From Yoonia sp. BS5-3 (lineage in GTDB: Bacteria > Pseudomonadota > Alphaproteobacteria > Rhodobacterales > Rhodobacteraceae), in assembly GCF_038069655.2 (NCBI RefSeq), contig NZ_CP150951.2:2692001-2756000 (forward strand): a DNA stretch of 64,000 nt, read 5' to 3'. Under the pieces are notes generated by a model. It did not search any database, was not told where the DNA came from, and saw only the letters and a list, made by a program, of their open reading frames with translations. Shown here piece after piece: positions 18,751-27,739 of the stretch. The stretch's first letter is position 1. Each line of letters begins with the position of its first letter. The position numbers and the translations under genes are program-made.

Positions 18751-20430
18751 ATGACCGAATTGTTAACCGCTGCCCAAATGCGCGCCATAGAAAAGGCCGC
18801 AATTGATGCCGGCGAGGTCACCGGATTAGAGCTGATGGAACGCGCCGGTCAGGGCGTCGTCGATGCCATTTTCGAAGAGTGGCCCGCGCTGCGTAGGGTG
18901 GGTGAAACCCACCGCGCTGTGGTCCTTTGCGGACCGGGAAACAACGGCGGCGACGGCTTTGTCGTGGCGCGGCTGCTGAAAGAGGCCGGGTGGGAGGTCG
19001 AGGTGTTTCTGTATGGCGACCCCAAGAAATTGCCGCCTGATGCGAAGGTGAATTATGAGCGCTGGGGGCAAACAGGAGTCACGATACCTTTGTCCGAAAT
19101 CCGACGCTCATATTATCAAGGTGCAGGGTTGGTCATTGATGCGTTCTTCGGAACTGGCCTCGCGCGGCCCTTGCCGCTCGAATGTTCGATACCGATCCGA
19201 GATGCCTACATTAACCAAGATCAACCAAATGGTCCTCGCATCGTGGCTCTAGATGTGCCGAGTGGTTTGTGCGCCGACAGCGGTTTCTTCTTGCACGATG
19301 ACGATGATGGCAGAAACTGGATTGGATGCCACCTGACCGTCACGTTCCACCAGGCGAAACTTGGTCACTATCTAGAGCGCGGGCTCACGTTGTGTGCGAG
19401 GATTATCAAGGCCGATATTGGTTTGCCACCGATCGATAGACGCTGGGTTCGCGGAAAGGGTTTTGTGCCGCCTTTACCAGTAGCGCTTCTGTCGTCAGAC
19501 GAAAAACAGCTCGCCGGGCTGGGGAACCGCCTCGGAAAAGCTAAACACAAGCACCACAAATACTCTCACGGCCACGCGCTCATCCTCTCCGGCGGAGTTG
19601 GCAAAGGCGGCGCGGCCCGTCTCGCCGCACGCGGTGCGCTCCGCATCGGGGCAGGGGCCGTGACACTCGGCGCGCCACCTGCGGCACTGATCGAAAACGC
19701 GGCGCAACTCAACGCGATCATGCTGACGGCGTTCAAAGACGCGGACAGTCTCACCGAGACCCTGCAGGACAAACGGATCAATGCGCTGTGCCTTGGGCCG
19801 GGCCTTGGTTTGGGCGCGCGCGAAAAAGAGCTTATTGTCGCCGCTTTAGACCAACGCAGTCCCGGACTTGATCCGGGACCTCAAACACAGGCCGCACGCA
19901 GAGGTCCCGGATCAAGTCCGGGACTACGTCCGATTGTTCTCGACGCGGATGTACTCACACATCTCGCGCAGGATGACACCCTCTTCGGCAAACTCCACGC
20001 GAAATGCATCCTGACACCGCATGCAGGCGAATTTGCACGGCTGTTCCCCGACTTCGCCGAAAAACTGAACGCACCCGCCACCAAAGGCCCCGCGTATTCC
20101 AAAGTTGACGCTACGCGCGATGCGGCCAAACGGGCAGGGTGCGTTGTGCTGTTCAAAGGGCCTGACACAGTCATTGCCGATCCCTCTGGACGGTGCAGCA
20201 TCAACGCATCGGTCTACGAACGCAGCGCACCCTGGCTTGCGACTGCAGGGTCGGGGGATGTGTTGGCGGGGTTCATCACCGGCCTTTTGGCGCGCGGGTT
20301 CCAACCCATGCAGGCGGCAGAAACCGGGGCCTGGCTGCACACCGAATGCGCGCTCGGCTTTGGGCCGGGGCTGATCGCCGAGGACATTCCAGAAGAACTC
20401 CCCAAGGTCTTTCAAAAACTGGGGGTCTAA
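18751..20430 (+). CDS. nnr: Bifunctional NAD(P)HX epimerase/dehydratase
   Basis: This enzyme repairs hydrated NADH/NADPH. The N-terminal YjeF epimerase domain (about residues 1-215) has CGPGNNGGDGFVVARLL and DVPSGLCADSG. The C-terminal ribokinase-like dehydratase domain (from about 255) has HGHALILSGG, LCLGPGLG, VLDADVLTHLA, LTPHAGEFARLF and TAGSGDVLAGFITG. At 559 residues it is slightly long because a palindromic repeat is inserted in frame just before VLDADVL. The start at 18751 gives the conserved MTELLTAAQMRAIE. Confidence 0.95.
   Translation: MTELLTAAQMRAIEKAAIDAGEVTGLELMERAGQGVVDAIFEEWPALRRVGETHRAVVLCGPGNNGGDGFVVARLLKEAGWEVEVFLYGDPKKLPPDAKVNYERWGQTGVTIPLSEIRRSYYQGAGLVIDAFFGTGLARPLPLECSIPIRDAYINQDQPNGPRIVALDVPSGLCADSGFFLHDDDDGRNWIGCHLTVTFHQAKLGHYLERGLTLCARIIKADIGLPPIDRRWVRGKGFVPPLPVALLSSDEKQLAGLGNRLGKAKHKHHKYSHGHALILSGGVGKGGAARLAARGALRIGAGAVTLGAPPAALIENAAQLNAIMLTAFKDADSLTETLQDKRINALCLGPGLGLGAREKELIVAALDQRSPGLDPGPQTQAARRGPGSSPGLRPIVLDADVLTHLAQDDTLFGKLHAKCILTPHAGEFARLFPDFAEKLNAPATKGPAYSKVDATRDAAKRAGCVVLFKGPDTVIADPSGRCSINASVYERSAPWLATAGSGDVLAGFITGLLARGFQPMQAAETGAWLHTECALGFGPGLIAEDIPEELPKVFQKLGV
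19858..19925. repeat. Inverted pair of palindromic repeats inside nnr
   Basis: Two 24-base arms (19858-19881 and 19902-19925) are exact reverse complements around a 20-base spacer. Each arm is itself a near-palindrome built from TCCCGGA and TCCGGGA. The 68-base element is read through in frame, adding roughly SPGLDPGP...RGPGSSPGL to a loop of the dehydratase domain. The same unit, with a compensatory change, occurs at 52400-52420 in pdhB. Confidence 0.85.
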
Positions 20431-20519
20431 ACTGTAATTTTCTGCTCGCATCCCCCTGCGGGCTTTGCTAGAAGGCGCGCAACATCGGGGCAGGCGGACG
20501 CTTGCCCCTTTCAGATCAT

Positions 20520-20604
20520 GCGGGTGTGGCGGAATTGGTAGACGCACCAGATTTAGGTTCTGGCGCCGCAAGGCGTGGGGGTTCAAGTCCCTTCACCCGC
20601 ACCA
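20520..20604 (+). tRNA. tRNA-Leu (anticodon UAG)
   Basis: The 85-base sequence folds as a class II tRNA. The acceptor stem is GCGGGTG / CACCCGC, followed by A and an encoded CCA. The anticodon stem CCAGA / TCTGG holds the loop TTTAGGT (anticodon UAG, reading CUA), the long variable arm (GCGCC / GGCGT region) is as expected for Leu, and the T-arm is GGTTCAAGTCC. A TGCTAGAAG-like -10 element lies upstream at about 20466. Confidence 0.96.
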
Positions 20605-20627
20605 TGAATATAGAAGGACGGACATAA

Positions 20628-21959
20628 ATGCAGGTCACCGAGACCCTGAACGAAGGCCTCAAGCGCGGTTACGCGATCACGGTCACCGCCGCCGAGTTGG
20701 ACGCGAAAGTCGAAGAAAAGCTGAAAGAAGCGCAGCCAACCGTTGAGATGAAGGGTTTCCGCAAGGGTAAGGTCCCGATGGCCTTGCTACGCAAGCAATT
20801 TGGCCAGCGTCTGATGGGCGAATCGATGCAGGAAAGCATCGATGGCGCCGTGTCCAAACATCTTGAAGAATCAGGTGACCGTCCCGCGGCGCAACCTGAA
20901 ATGAAAATGACCAACGACGACTGGAAAGAGGGCGACGACGTCAATGTCGAAGTCTCCTACGAAAAGCTTCCGGATATCGACGAAGTTGATTTTGCGAAAA
21001 TCAAGCTTGAGCGCATGGTGGTCAAAGCTGATGAAGACGCGATCAAAGAGGCGCTCGATAACCTCGCGGACAGCCCGCAGGCTGTCACTTATGAAGCGAA
21101 GAAAACCCAAGCCAAGAAAGACGACCAGGTTGTGCTGGATTTTGTCGGCAAGGTTGATGGCGAGGCTTTTGAAGGCGGCGCGGCAGAAGATTACCCGCTG
21201 GTGCTCGGCTCCAATTCGTTCATTCCCGGCTTCGAAGATGGCCTGCTGAAGGTCAAGGCAGGCGATGAAAAAGACGTCGAGGTCACGTTCCCCGAGGATT
21301 ATCAGGCTGAAAACCTGGCTGGCAAAAAAGCCGTTTTCACCTGCACAATCAAAGAGGTAAAGGGCCCCAAGAAGCCAGAGATCGATGATGAGCTTGCGAA
21401 AAAGTTTGGCGCTGAAGATCTGGAAGGTCTGAAAACACAGATTACAGAGCGTCTGGAAGCCGAATATACCGGTGCCGCCCGCGCGGTCACAAAGCGCGGC
21501 CTGCTGGATGCGCTCGATGATAAGGTGAAATTCGACCTGCCGCAGTCGCTGGTTGATGCCGAGGCGAACCAAATTGCCCATCAGCTATGGCATGAAGAAA
21601 ACCCTGATGTCGAAGGACATGACCATCCTGAAATTACGCCAAGCGATGACCACATCAAACTGGCCGAGCGCCGGGTGAAACTGGGTCTCTTGCTGGCTGA
21701 TATTGGTCAAAAGGCCGACGTCAAAGTCAGCGATCAGGAAATGACACAAGCGATCATGAATCAGGCCCGCCAGTATCCTGGTCAAGAGCGTCAATTCTTT
21801 GAATTCGTGCAACAAAACGCGCAGTTCCGCCAGCAATTGCAGGCGCCGCTTTTCGAAGACAAGGTTGTTGACCACATCTTTGAACTGGCTGCCGTGAAAG
21901 ACAAAGAAGTCAGCAAGGATGATTTGCAGGCTGCTGTTGAGAAGCTCGAAGAAGAGTAA
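20628..21959 (+). CDS. tig: Trigger factor
   Basis: Trigger factor is the ribosome-bound chaperone and peptidyl-prolyl isomerase that meets nascent chains at the exit tunnel. The 443-residue product has the ribosome-binding signature GFRKGKVP near residue 43, then an FKBP-type domain (about residues 150-245, with [19 protein letters not shown] and [16 protein letters not shown]), then the helical arm domain. The acidic C-terminus (VEKLEEE) is normal. It begins 24 bases after tRNA-Leu and has an AGAAGGA ribosome site. clpP is not the next gene, unlike in many bacteria. Confidence 0.97.
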   Translation: MQVTETLNEGLKRGYAITVTAAELDAKVEEKLKEAQPTVEMKGFRKGKVPMALLRKQFGQRLMGESMQESIDGAVSKHLEESGDRPAAQPEMKMTNDDWKEGDDVNVEVSYEKLPDIDEVDFAKIKLERMVVKADEDAIKEALDNLADSPQAVTYEAKKTQAKKDDQVVLDFVGKVDGEAFEGGAAEDYPLVLGSNSFIPGFEDGLLKVKAGDEKDVEVTFPEDYQAENLAGKKAVFTCTIKEVKGPKKPEIDDELAKKFGAEDLEGLKTQITERLEAEYTGAARAVTKRGLLDALDDKVKFDLPQSLVDAEANQIAHQLWHEENPDVEGHDHPEITPSDDHIKLAERRVKLGLLLADIGQKADVKVSDQEMTQAIMNQARQYPGQERQFFEFVQQNAQFRQQLQAPLFEDKVVDHIFELAAVKDKEVSKDDLQAAVEKLEEE

Positions 21960-21983
21960 GCGCCGCGTGCAATAAATGATCAA

Positions 21984-22012
21984 AAGGCACCCAATTCGGG
22001 GGCCTTTTTTTT
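21984..22012 (+). terminator. Rho-independent terminator of tig
   Basis: AAGGCACCC-AATTC-GGGGGCCTT forms a GC-rich stem with one mismatch and is followed by eight T residues, 24 bases after the tig stop. Confidence 0.85.
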
Positions 22013-22087
22013 GGTCTGGTTTTGATCATCTTTCATTCATAATTTGGCATTACGCAAGGTTAACTACTTGCTAATTTGGAGTGAAAA

Positions 22088-22564
22088 GTGAGAATTCTTA
22101 GTCTTTCATCATGCCTTGTTTTGGGCCTTGCATCCGCCGCCGCCGCTTGCCCGAACTATGATTTGGCACCTGCCGAATCCTATAGTGCCACCGGCCAACA
22201 GCTGTATTCCCCGCGCACATTTGGCGTTGTTGCGGGCGGCGAAAATTACGTTTGGAATTGCCCGAACGTGACGCCCGGAACCGACACCGGCGCCGGTTAT
22301 TTCACCTCGGCCCCGGACTTTTCCTTCGGTCTTACCGGCATGGGCGCGTATGAGCTTGTGGTCAGCGTCGTCAGTGCGTGCGACTCGGCCCTGCTGATCA
22401 ACACAGCCTCTGCCAACTGGTATTATGACGACGATGATAACGGTAATTTAGACCCGCAGATCGTGCTGACCCGGCCTGCTGATGGCCGGATCGACGTCTG
22501 GGTCGGAACATATGACGGGGAATATTGCGACGCGCAGCTGCAGTTAGAGACCTTTGATCGTTAG
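22088..22564 (+). CDS. Hypothetical secreted protein
   Basis: The 158-residue product starts at a GTG with a GGAG ribosome site and has a signal peptide (RILSLSSCLVLGLASAAAA). The mature part has four cysteines that could form two disulfides, an aromatic beta-rich pattern and an acidic run (YYDDDDNGN) that could bind calcium. The strand pattern ending DGRIDVWVGTYDGEYC recalls small beta-sandwich (PPC-like) domains, but this is a weak impression. Nothing in the neighbourhood points to a function. Confidence 0.75.
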   Translation: MRILSLSSCLVLGLASAAAACPNYDLAPAESYSATGQQLYSPRTFGVVAGGENYVWNCPNVTPGTDTGAGYFTSAPDFSFGLTGMGAYELVVSVVSACDSALLINTASANWYYDDDDNGNLDPQIVLTRPADGRIDVWVGTYDGEYCDAQLQLETFDR

Positions 22565-22580
22565 CCTGATGTATTGCAGG

Positions 22581-22612
22581 CTGTACATACGCCGTATGTA
22601 CGCGATCTGTAC
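22581..22612. repeat. TGTAC-rich short repeat, copy 1
   Basis: This stretch holds three TGTAC units, the first two forming a perfect 19-base palindrome (GTACATACG-C-CGTATGTAC at 22583-22601). A related, inverted copy lies at 61865-61898. The copies share GTACATACGCC, then TGTAC, then CTGTAC at the same spacing. Confidence 0.6.
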
Positions 22613-22628
22613 CCGCTGAATATGACGC

Positions 22629-22650
22629 GGTGCCCTGTTTCCAGGGCACC
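22629..22650. terminator. Hairpin between convergent genes
   Basis: GGTGCCCTG-TTTC-CAGGGCACC is a perfect 9-bp stem with a 4-base loop between the secreted-protein gene and the convergent cpdB-like gene. The T-run is missing, but position and stability fit a terminator. Confidence 0.7.
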
Positions 22651-22659
22651 GTCATCCGG

Positions 22660-24615
22660 TTACATTTCGATCCGGAACAGGGCAAAGCCGCTGTCCGATG
22701 TGCCAGCTGGCGCGATTTTCATCCCTTCTATACTATCGGCATAAGCCGCCCCAGCAGGACCGGTTTCAAAGATCATCGAAGTGCCAGGCATATCCTTGAA
22801 CGACCAGTTGGAATCGGCCTGCGGGTTCACCGTGCCTTGCTCAACAATATAGCGGACAATCACGTCGCGATTGGTGTCGGGCCCTTCAAAGATGATCGTA
22901 TCGCCAGTTCCGGGGAAGCTGCCCCCACCTGAGGCGCGGTAGTTATTGGTGGCGACGATGAACTCTTGTTCCGGGTCAATGGGTTGCCCTTCGAACTGCA
23001 GGTTAACGATACGCGTCGCATCGGGGTTGATCACTTCGCCTGAACGATCGAATTTTGACGGCTGGCTAAGGTCGATTTCATAGGTCACCCCGTCCATCAC
23101 ATCAAAGTTGTAGCTAGGGAATTCAGGGTTCAGCAGCACCGCATCGCTGGCCCCGGCCTCGACCTGATTGAACATGCCGGCGCTGCGTTCCAGCCAATCC
23201 TTAACCTGGGCGCCCGTGACCTTAACGGCCCGTACAGTGTTGGGATATAGGTATAGATCGGCGACATTCTTGATCGCCACATCGCCCACGGGCACATCGG
23301 TGAAATACTCTGGCCCGCCACGGCCACCGGCCTTGAAGGGTGCGGCGGCAGACAGAATCGGAAGACCTTCATATTCCGTCCCGACCATCTGCTCTTTGAT
23401 GTACCAGGTTTGGGCGTTGGACACGATTTGAACCGACGGATCATCGGCCACGAGGGCAAAGTATGAATGCAGCGGCGCGTCGGTCTTGCCGACGGCGGTG
23501 CGCACGTAAGCCAATGTTTCTGCGTGGATATCTGCGACGGAATCGAGCACCGGCTGATAATCGGCGACCAGCGGGGTGATGCTGCGATCCTCTTCACGGC
23601 GCGAGATTGGGCGCGCCTCGGACGTATGTGACAGCACCCGCCAGCCCGATCCGTCACGTTCCAGCAACAAGTCGATAAGTCCCATATGGCTGCCCCAGAA
23701 CCCGGCCATGACGCCGGGTTTGCCGTTGATCGTGCCAGCTGCCGTATCAACGCCGGGGATGTCGTCATAGTTGGAAGAGGGGAAAACAAGATGGTTATGC
23801 CCGGTCAGAATCGCATCAATCCCGTCGATCCCAGCAAGCGGGATCGCGGCATTGGCCATGCCTTCAATCGCCTCAGGTTCGGCAATACCAGAGTGGCTGA
23901 GGGCGATGATGATGTCAGCGCCTTCCTCTTTCATCTGGGGCACATAGGCGCGGGCGGATTCGATAATGTCGCGGGCCTGTACGTTGCCTTCCAGATGGCG
24001 GCGGTCCCAATTCATGATTTGGGGCGGAACAAAGCCGATCAGGCCGATCTTGATCGGGTGGGTTTCGCCCGCGCCATCGGTGAGTGTCCGCTCCATGATC
24101 ACATAAGGTGGCACCAGCGTGGTATCCTGTGTCGGGTCCGCCCCCATCTCTTTGACAACATTGGCAGAAACGATAGGGAATGCGGCCCCGGCGACCGATT
24201 TCATCAGGAAGGAAATACCGTAGTTAAACTCGTGATTGCCTAGTGTTGAGGCATCAAACCCAAGCGTGTTCATTGCGGTGATGACAGGGTGCATGTCGCC
24301 TTCGCTCATCCCCCGTTCATAAGCGATATAATCGCCCATCGGGTTGCCCTGCAGGAAGTCGCCATTGTCGAGCAGCATGGAGTTGGTCGATTCCGCGCGA
24401 ACCCCTTCGATGATGGTGGCCGCGCGGCTGAGGCCGACAGTGTCGACAGGGCGGTCGGCATAATAATCATACGGGAAGACATGCACATGCAGGTCGGTGG
24501 TTTCCATCAGGCGCAAATGGGCCTGACCGGTGGCGGCATTGACCGAAAACGGATGCATCGCGATCAGCCCGGCCGAGCCTGCGATAAAGTGACGACGGTT
24601 CAAACGTGGCGACAT
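22660..24615 (-). CDS. cpdB: Periplasmic 2',3'-cyclic-nucleotide 2'-phosphodiesterase/3'-nucleotidase, Tat-exported
   Basis: CpdB-type enzymes salvage extracellular nucleotides by hydrolysing 2',3'-cyclic nucleotides and 3'-nucleotides. The 651-residue product has a twin-arginine signal (NRRHFIAGSAGLIAM). It has a metallophosphatase domain with ETTDLHVHV, LDNGDFLQGNP, GNHEFNYG and LTGHNHLVFP, then a 5'-nucleotidase C-terminal domain (ATNNYRASGGG, FPGTGD). I start it at the ATG at 24615, which has an AAGGGG site; the open frame extends to 24720 without a plausible signal sequence. Two-domain length is normal. Confidence 0.93.
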   Translation of the reverse strand: MSPRLNRRHFIAGSAGLIAMHPFSVNAATGQAHLRLMETTDLHVHVFPYDYYADRPVDTVGLSRAATIIEGVRAESTNSMLLDNGDFLQGNPMGDYIAYERGMSEGDMHPVITAMNTLGFDASTLGNHEFNYGISFLMKSVAGAAFPIVSANVVKEMGADPTQDTTLVPPYVIMERTLTDGAGETHPIKIGLIGFVPPQIMNWDRRHLEGNVQARDIIESARAYVPQMKEEGADIIIALSHSGIAEPEAIEGMANAAIPLAGIDGIDAILTGHNHLVFPSSNYDDIPGVDTAAGTINGKPGVMAGFWGSHMGLIDLLLERDGSGWRVLSHTSEARPISRREEDRSITPLVADYQPVLDSVADIHAETLAYVRTAVGKTDAPLHSYFALVADDPSVQIVSNAQTWYIKEQMVGTEYEGLPILSAAAPFKAGGRGGPEYFTDVPVGDVAIKNVADLYLYPNTVRAVKVTGAQVKDWLERSAGMFNQVEAGASDAVLLNPEFPSYNFDVMDGVTYEIDLSQPSKFDRSGEVINPDATRIVNLQFEGQPIDPEQEFIVATNNYRASGGGSFPGTGDTIIFEGPDTNRDVIVRYIVEQGTVNPQADSNWSFKDMPGTSMIFETGPAGAAYADSIEGMKIAPAGTSDSGFALFRIEM

Positions 24616-24874
24616 GGTAACCCCTTGTGGTTCGCTATGATTATCGAGTGATATCTGGTCTTTCTTTGTAACAACTGTTTGGACGGGTGCCGAAATGGGG
24701 CTGGCGGCCAAGACATTCATGAACTCTGAACAGATTGGGCGGGGACTGGAAAAAGAAAACGCGCAATTACTGCGCGCACTGTGAAAGCGCCCGTGATGTC
24801 AGCAATATTGCGGGGGAGCGGGCAAGAAGTCCACAAGTTTGGGACGGCAGGGCGACGCAAAAGCGGGCCAATAA

Positions 24875-24907
24875 AAAAGGCCGCTTCGTTTTCGAAGCGG
24901 CCTTTTA
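24875..24907 (-). terminator. Rho-independent terminator of the rpsF-rpsR-rplI operon
   Basis: A hairpin of AAAGGCCGCTTCG and CGAAGCGGCCTTT arms around a short T-rich loop has, on the minus strand, a T-run at its 3' side just after rplI. Confidence 0.9.
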
Positions 24908-24924
24908 TGTGTGATTTTGGGGGC

Positions 24925-25563
24925 TTACGCCTCGTCTTCGCTTTCGCCTTCAGCAGCGTCGGCTGTTTCGACACCGGCAGATTCGGCCAGCTCGTCGTCG
25001 TCGGATGCCGCAGCACCGATGTCGTCGAACAGCTCCTGAATTTCGAATTCAGCAGCGGCTTCTTCTTCTGCGGCCAGTTCGGCGATCGATTTACCGGCTT
25101 CTTGCAGCTCGGCTTCTTCTTCCGAACGGGCGACGTTCAGCGTGATGGTTGCGTCGACTTCCGGGTGCAGTTTGACGGCAACGTCATGCAGACCCAGTTC
25201 TTTGATCGGACCCAACAGGGCGACCTGTTTCTTGTCGATGCTGAAACCAGCCTCGGTCGCGGCTTCGGCGGCGTCACGGGTGGTGACAGAGCCGTAAAGC
25301 GAACCTGCGTCAGAGGCAGAACGGATCACGATGAACTTTTGTCCATCCAGCTTTTCAGCCAGCGATTCCGCTTCTTTTTTGGTTTCAAGGTTGCGCGCTT
25401 CCATCTGTGCTTTTTCAGATTCGAAGCGGGCCATGTTGGCGGCGTTCACGCGCAGCGCTTTGCCTTGTGGCAGCAGGAAGTTGCGTGCGTAGCCTTCTTT
25501 GACAGAAACGACTTCGCCCATCTGACCCAGCTTGGCCACACGTTCCAGTAGGATGATATCCAT
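24925..25563 (-). CDS. rplI: 50S ribosomal protein L9 with acidic C-terminal extension
   Basis: The N-terminal 23S-rRNA-binding domain is canonical ([36 protein letters not shown]). A connecting helix and the C-terminal domain ([26 protein letters not shown]) follow. The family is usually about 150 residues; this one has 212 because of a roughly 60-residue Glu/Asp/Ala-rich tail ending EGESEDEA. Such tails occur in some alphaproteobacterial L9 proteins and their function is unclear. It lies 12 bases downstream of rpsR. Confidence 0.97.
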   Translation of the reverse strand: MDIILLERVAKLGQMGEVVSVKEGYARNFLLPQGKALRVNAANMARFESEKAQMEARNLETKKEAESLAEKLDGQKFIVIRSASDAGSLYGSVTTRDAAEAATEAGFSIDKKQVALLGPIKELGLHDVAVKLHPEVDATITLNVARSEEEAELQEAGKSIAELAAEEEAAAEFEIQELFDDIGAAASDDDELAESAGVETADAAEGESEDEA

Positions 25564-25575
25564 TGCGGTTTCCCC

Positions 25576-25803
25576 TTACTTTACGGCGTAGGGCAGCAGG
25601 GCCAGGAACCGTGCGCGTTTGATGGCTTGTGCCAGTTTACGCTGGTTTTTGGCACCGACAGCGGTGATACGGGCGGGCACGATTTTGCCGCGCTCAGAGA
25701 TGTAGCGCTGCAGCAGTTTCGTGTCCTTATAGTCGATCTTTGGGGCGTTATCGCCCTCAAACGGATCGGACTTGCGACGACGGAAAAATGGTTTGGTTGC
25801 CAT
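25576..25803 (-). CDS. rpsR: 30S ribosomal protein S18
   Basis: The 75-residue product has the S18 core [40 protein letters not shown] and [10 protein letters not shown]18 binds S6 and the central domain of 16S rRNA. It lies in the standard rpsF-rpsR-rplI order, 23 bases after rpsF. The first eleven residues ([11 protein letters not shown]) are the basic N-terminal arm. Confidence 0.98.
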   Translation of the reverse strand: MATKPFFRRRKSDPFEGDNAPKIDYKDTKLLQRYISERGKIVPARITAVGAKNQRKLAQAIKRARFLALLPYAVK

Positions 25804-25826
25804 GATTGATGTCCTTTCCTAAGCGA

Positions 25827-26180
25827 TCAACGACGTTCGCGACGGCTGTCGCGTTCTTCACGTTTTTGCATCTGGACCGATGGGCCTTCTTGGTGCTCAT
25901 CGACCTTGATGGTCAGAACGCGCATGACGTCTTCGTGCAGGCGCATCAGACGTTCCATTTCCTGCACAGCAGGGGCAGGGGCGTCGGTGCGCATAAAGGC
26001 ATAGTGCCCTTTGCGGTTCTTGTTGATCTTGTAGGCCATCGTCTTGACGCCCCAATATTCGTTTTCCAGCAGCTTGCCACCGTTGTCGGCAAGGACGGAT
26101 CCGAAATGTTCGATGAGGCCTTCAGCTTGCGTGTTGGACAAGTCCTGACGCGCAATCATGACATGCTCGTATAGCGGCAT
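25827..26180 (-). CDS. rpsF: 30S ribosomal protein S6
   Basis: The 117-residue S6 has the family pattern YEHVMIARQDLSNTQAEGL, the WGVKTMAYKINKNRKGHYAFM block and a basic/acidic tail (EEERDSRRERR-type) that in E. coli is the site of RimK glutamylation, although poly-Glu addition here is unknown. It opens the operon. The leader upstream contains complementary segments that may be regulatory. Confidence 0.98.
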   Translation of the reverse strand: MPLYEHVMIARQDLSNTQAEGLIEHFGSVLADNGGKLLENEYWGVKTMAYKINKNRKGHYAFMRTDAPAPAVQEMERLMRLHEDVMRVLTIKVDEHQEGPSVQMQKREERDSRRERR

Positions 26181-26229
26181 GTATACTCCAGTTCATATAT
26201 CGGCGCATTTCAAAGAATGGGGCTTTTCG

Positions 26230-26315
26230 CCTTCCGCCCCCATCCACGAGAGACTGCGCAGTTTCATCAACAGCGGAAGGATGGGGCCTTATACAGCGGC
26301 GCGCCCATGATGCAA
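26230..26315 (-). promoter_or_regulatory. Likely promoter and structured leader of the rpsF operon
   Basis: On the minus strand TTGCAT (26315-26310) and TATAAG (26293-26288) are separated by 16 bases and look like a sigma-70 promoter. Downstream, CCTTCCGC (26280-26273) can pair with GCGGAAGG (26237-26230). CCCCAT (26286-26281) can also pair with ATGGGG (26243-26238), which would make a pseudoknot if that strand is transcribed. The promoter call would place the start site near 26281, which conflicts with the second helix. Confidence 0.45.
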
Positions 26316-26444
26316 GCCCGGATTGGCCTTATTCTGTTGCGATATGTGACCGCGCCAGATTTCTTCACGATGCCTTGACGTTGCCCATATATTGCCCTGT
26401 TTGCCGGGCATATGTGCTCGAACACTTTGAAGAAGGACCTGTTC

Positions 26445-27020
26445 ATGGCCGATCTTGCCCCATCCGTGACTGGAATTCATGACGCGATGGCAAAGCAGAG
26501 CAGCTTTGCAGTCGAAGATATGTACTGGGGCTATGCCATCCGCTCGGGAAGCGGCCCGTCATTCGGCGTCGCCTTGGCGCAGGCCGTTTGCTTTTTCTTC
26601 GGTGTTTGTCTTTTGACAGCTGCCGTTGGCATTCTGGTGCTGCCCGCCCTATTTTTTGATGGTGGTTTCGGCGCGATGCGTTTGGGGTCTGCGGCGCTGT
26701 TTGGCGCTTTTTCCGCCTATCTGTTGTGGTTTGCAAGCCGTGGGACCCAGTCCGAAGTGCATGTGGATACCAGCGTGGGCGAGATCCGTGAAGTCATCTG
26801 CAATCGTGCAGGAAAGCCCAGCACCGTGGGAAGCTATGGCTTTGACACGATTGGCGGGATTCATTTGGAGCCTGCCAAGGATAATGGCGTTGCGACATTG
26901 TTTTTGCGTTACCGCAATACGTCACAAACCGTTTGTGTGGCCGAAGCACCCGAGGCCCAACTGGTCGGGCTGCGTGACCGTCTGGCGCAGGACTTGATGG
27001 TCAATATCAACGGACGCTAG
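26445..27020 (+). CDS. Hypothetical two-span membrane protein
   Basis: The 191-residue product starts MADLAPSVTGIHDAM after an AAGGA ribosome site. It has two strong membrane segments (about residues 45-75 and 80-100) and a soluble C-terminal half rich in beta strands (SEVHVDTSVGEIREVICNRAG, GIHLEPAKDNGVATLFLRY). That layout resembles small PH-like or bPH membrane proteins, although I cannot name a family. An in-frame upstream ATG at 26412 lacks a good ribosome site. It is monocistronic, divergent from rpsF. Confidence 0.75.
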   Translation: MADLAPSVTGIHDAMAKQSSFAVEDMYWGYAIRSGSGPSFGVALAQAVCFFFGVCLLTAAVGILVLPALFFDGGFGAMRLGSAALFGAFSAYLLWFASRGTQSEVHVDTSVGEIREVICNRAGKPSTVGSYGFDTIGGIHLEPAKDNGVATLFLRYRNTSQTVCVAEAPEAQLVGLRDRLAQDLMVNINGR

Positions 27021-27138
27021 AAGCGACGACGTTCCGCTTACCAGCACTGTTGAACAGAATTTGTTCAGATTTGATGGATTGCTTTGAGGCGCGTGGGTCT
27101 ATTGCTTAGCACACGTATGATCACTCAAGGAGACTTCC

Positions 27139-27717
27139 ATGAAGCCCATCACCGCCGCGACGGCCCTGTTGATTTCTGCAATGGCATCAGGGGCCACGGC
27201 TGCGCCTGAAGCCTATGTTTTGGACGCCAGCCATAGCCAGATTGTGTTTAGTTACGAGCATTTAGGATATTCCACCACCTGGGGCATGTTCTCGGGGTTC
27301 GACGGTGAAATTCAGTTCGACCAAGAGGATCCTGCAGGGTCTTCTGTTACTGTTGCGTTCCCGGTCAAGACCATGCTGACCGGCTGGGAAGCCCGGTTCA
27401 ATCACTTTATGGGCGACGATTTCTTTGCGGCTGCCGATGACGAAATGGTCACGTTCAGTTCAACCGGCATTGAAGTCACCGGCGAAAACACGGCCCTGAT
27501 CACGGGTGATCTGACGTTGAATGGTGTGACCAAAGCAGTGGTGCTGGACACCGTTTTGAATCAGGCTGGCGACCACCCAAGACAACAGCGCCCTTGGGCG
27601 GGCTTTGATGCCACGACCACGATCTTGCGATCTGACTTTGAAGTTGGCGCTTTTGCGCCGTTTGTAAGCGATGAAGTTGAGGTGATGATCTCAATCGAGG
27701 CGATGGCGGCGGAATAA
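27139..27717 (+). CDS. YceI family periplasmic lipid-binding protein
   Basis: The 192-residue product has a signal peptide (MKPITAATALLISAMASGATAA). The YceI lipocalin-like barrel follows: YVLDASHSQIVFSYEHLGYS, GDLTLNGVTKAVVLD, and the typical xGFDATTTILRSDF strand. YceI proteins bind isoprenoid or polyprenoid lipids and are often found with cytochrome b561. Here the convergent neighbour is exactly such a b561-YceI fusion, 22 bases away. It is preceded by an AAGGAG ribosome site. Confidence 0.94.
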   Translation: MKPITAATALLISAMASGATAAPEAYVLDASHSQIVFSYEHLGYSTTWGMFSGFDGEIQFDQEDPAGSSVTVAFPVKTMLTGWEARFNHFMGDDFFAAADDEMVTFSSTGIEVTGENTALITGDLTLNGVTKAVVLDTVLNQAGDHPRQQRPWAGFDATTTILRSDFEVGAFAPFVSDEVEVMISIEAMAAE

Positions 27718-27739
27718 GCCAGCATTTAAGTGCCTGATA

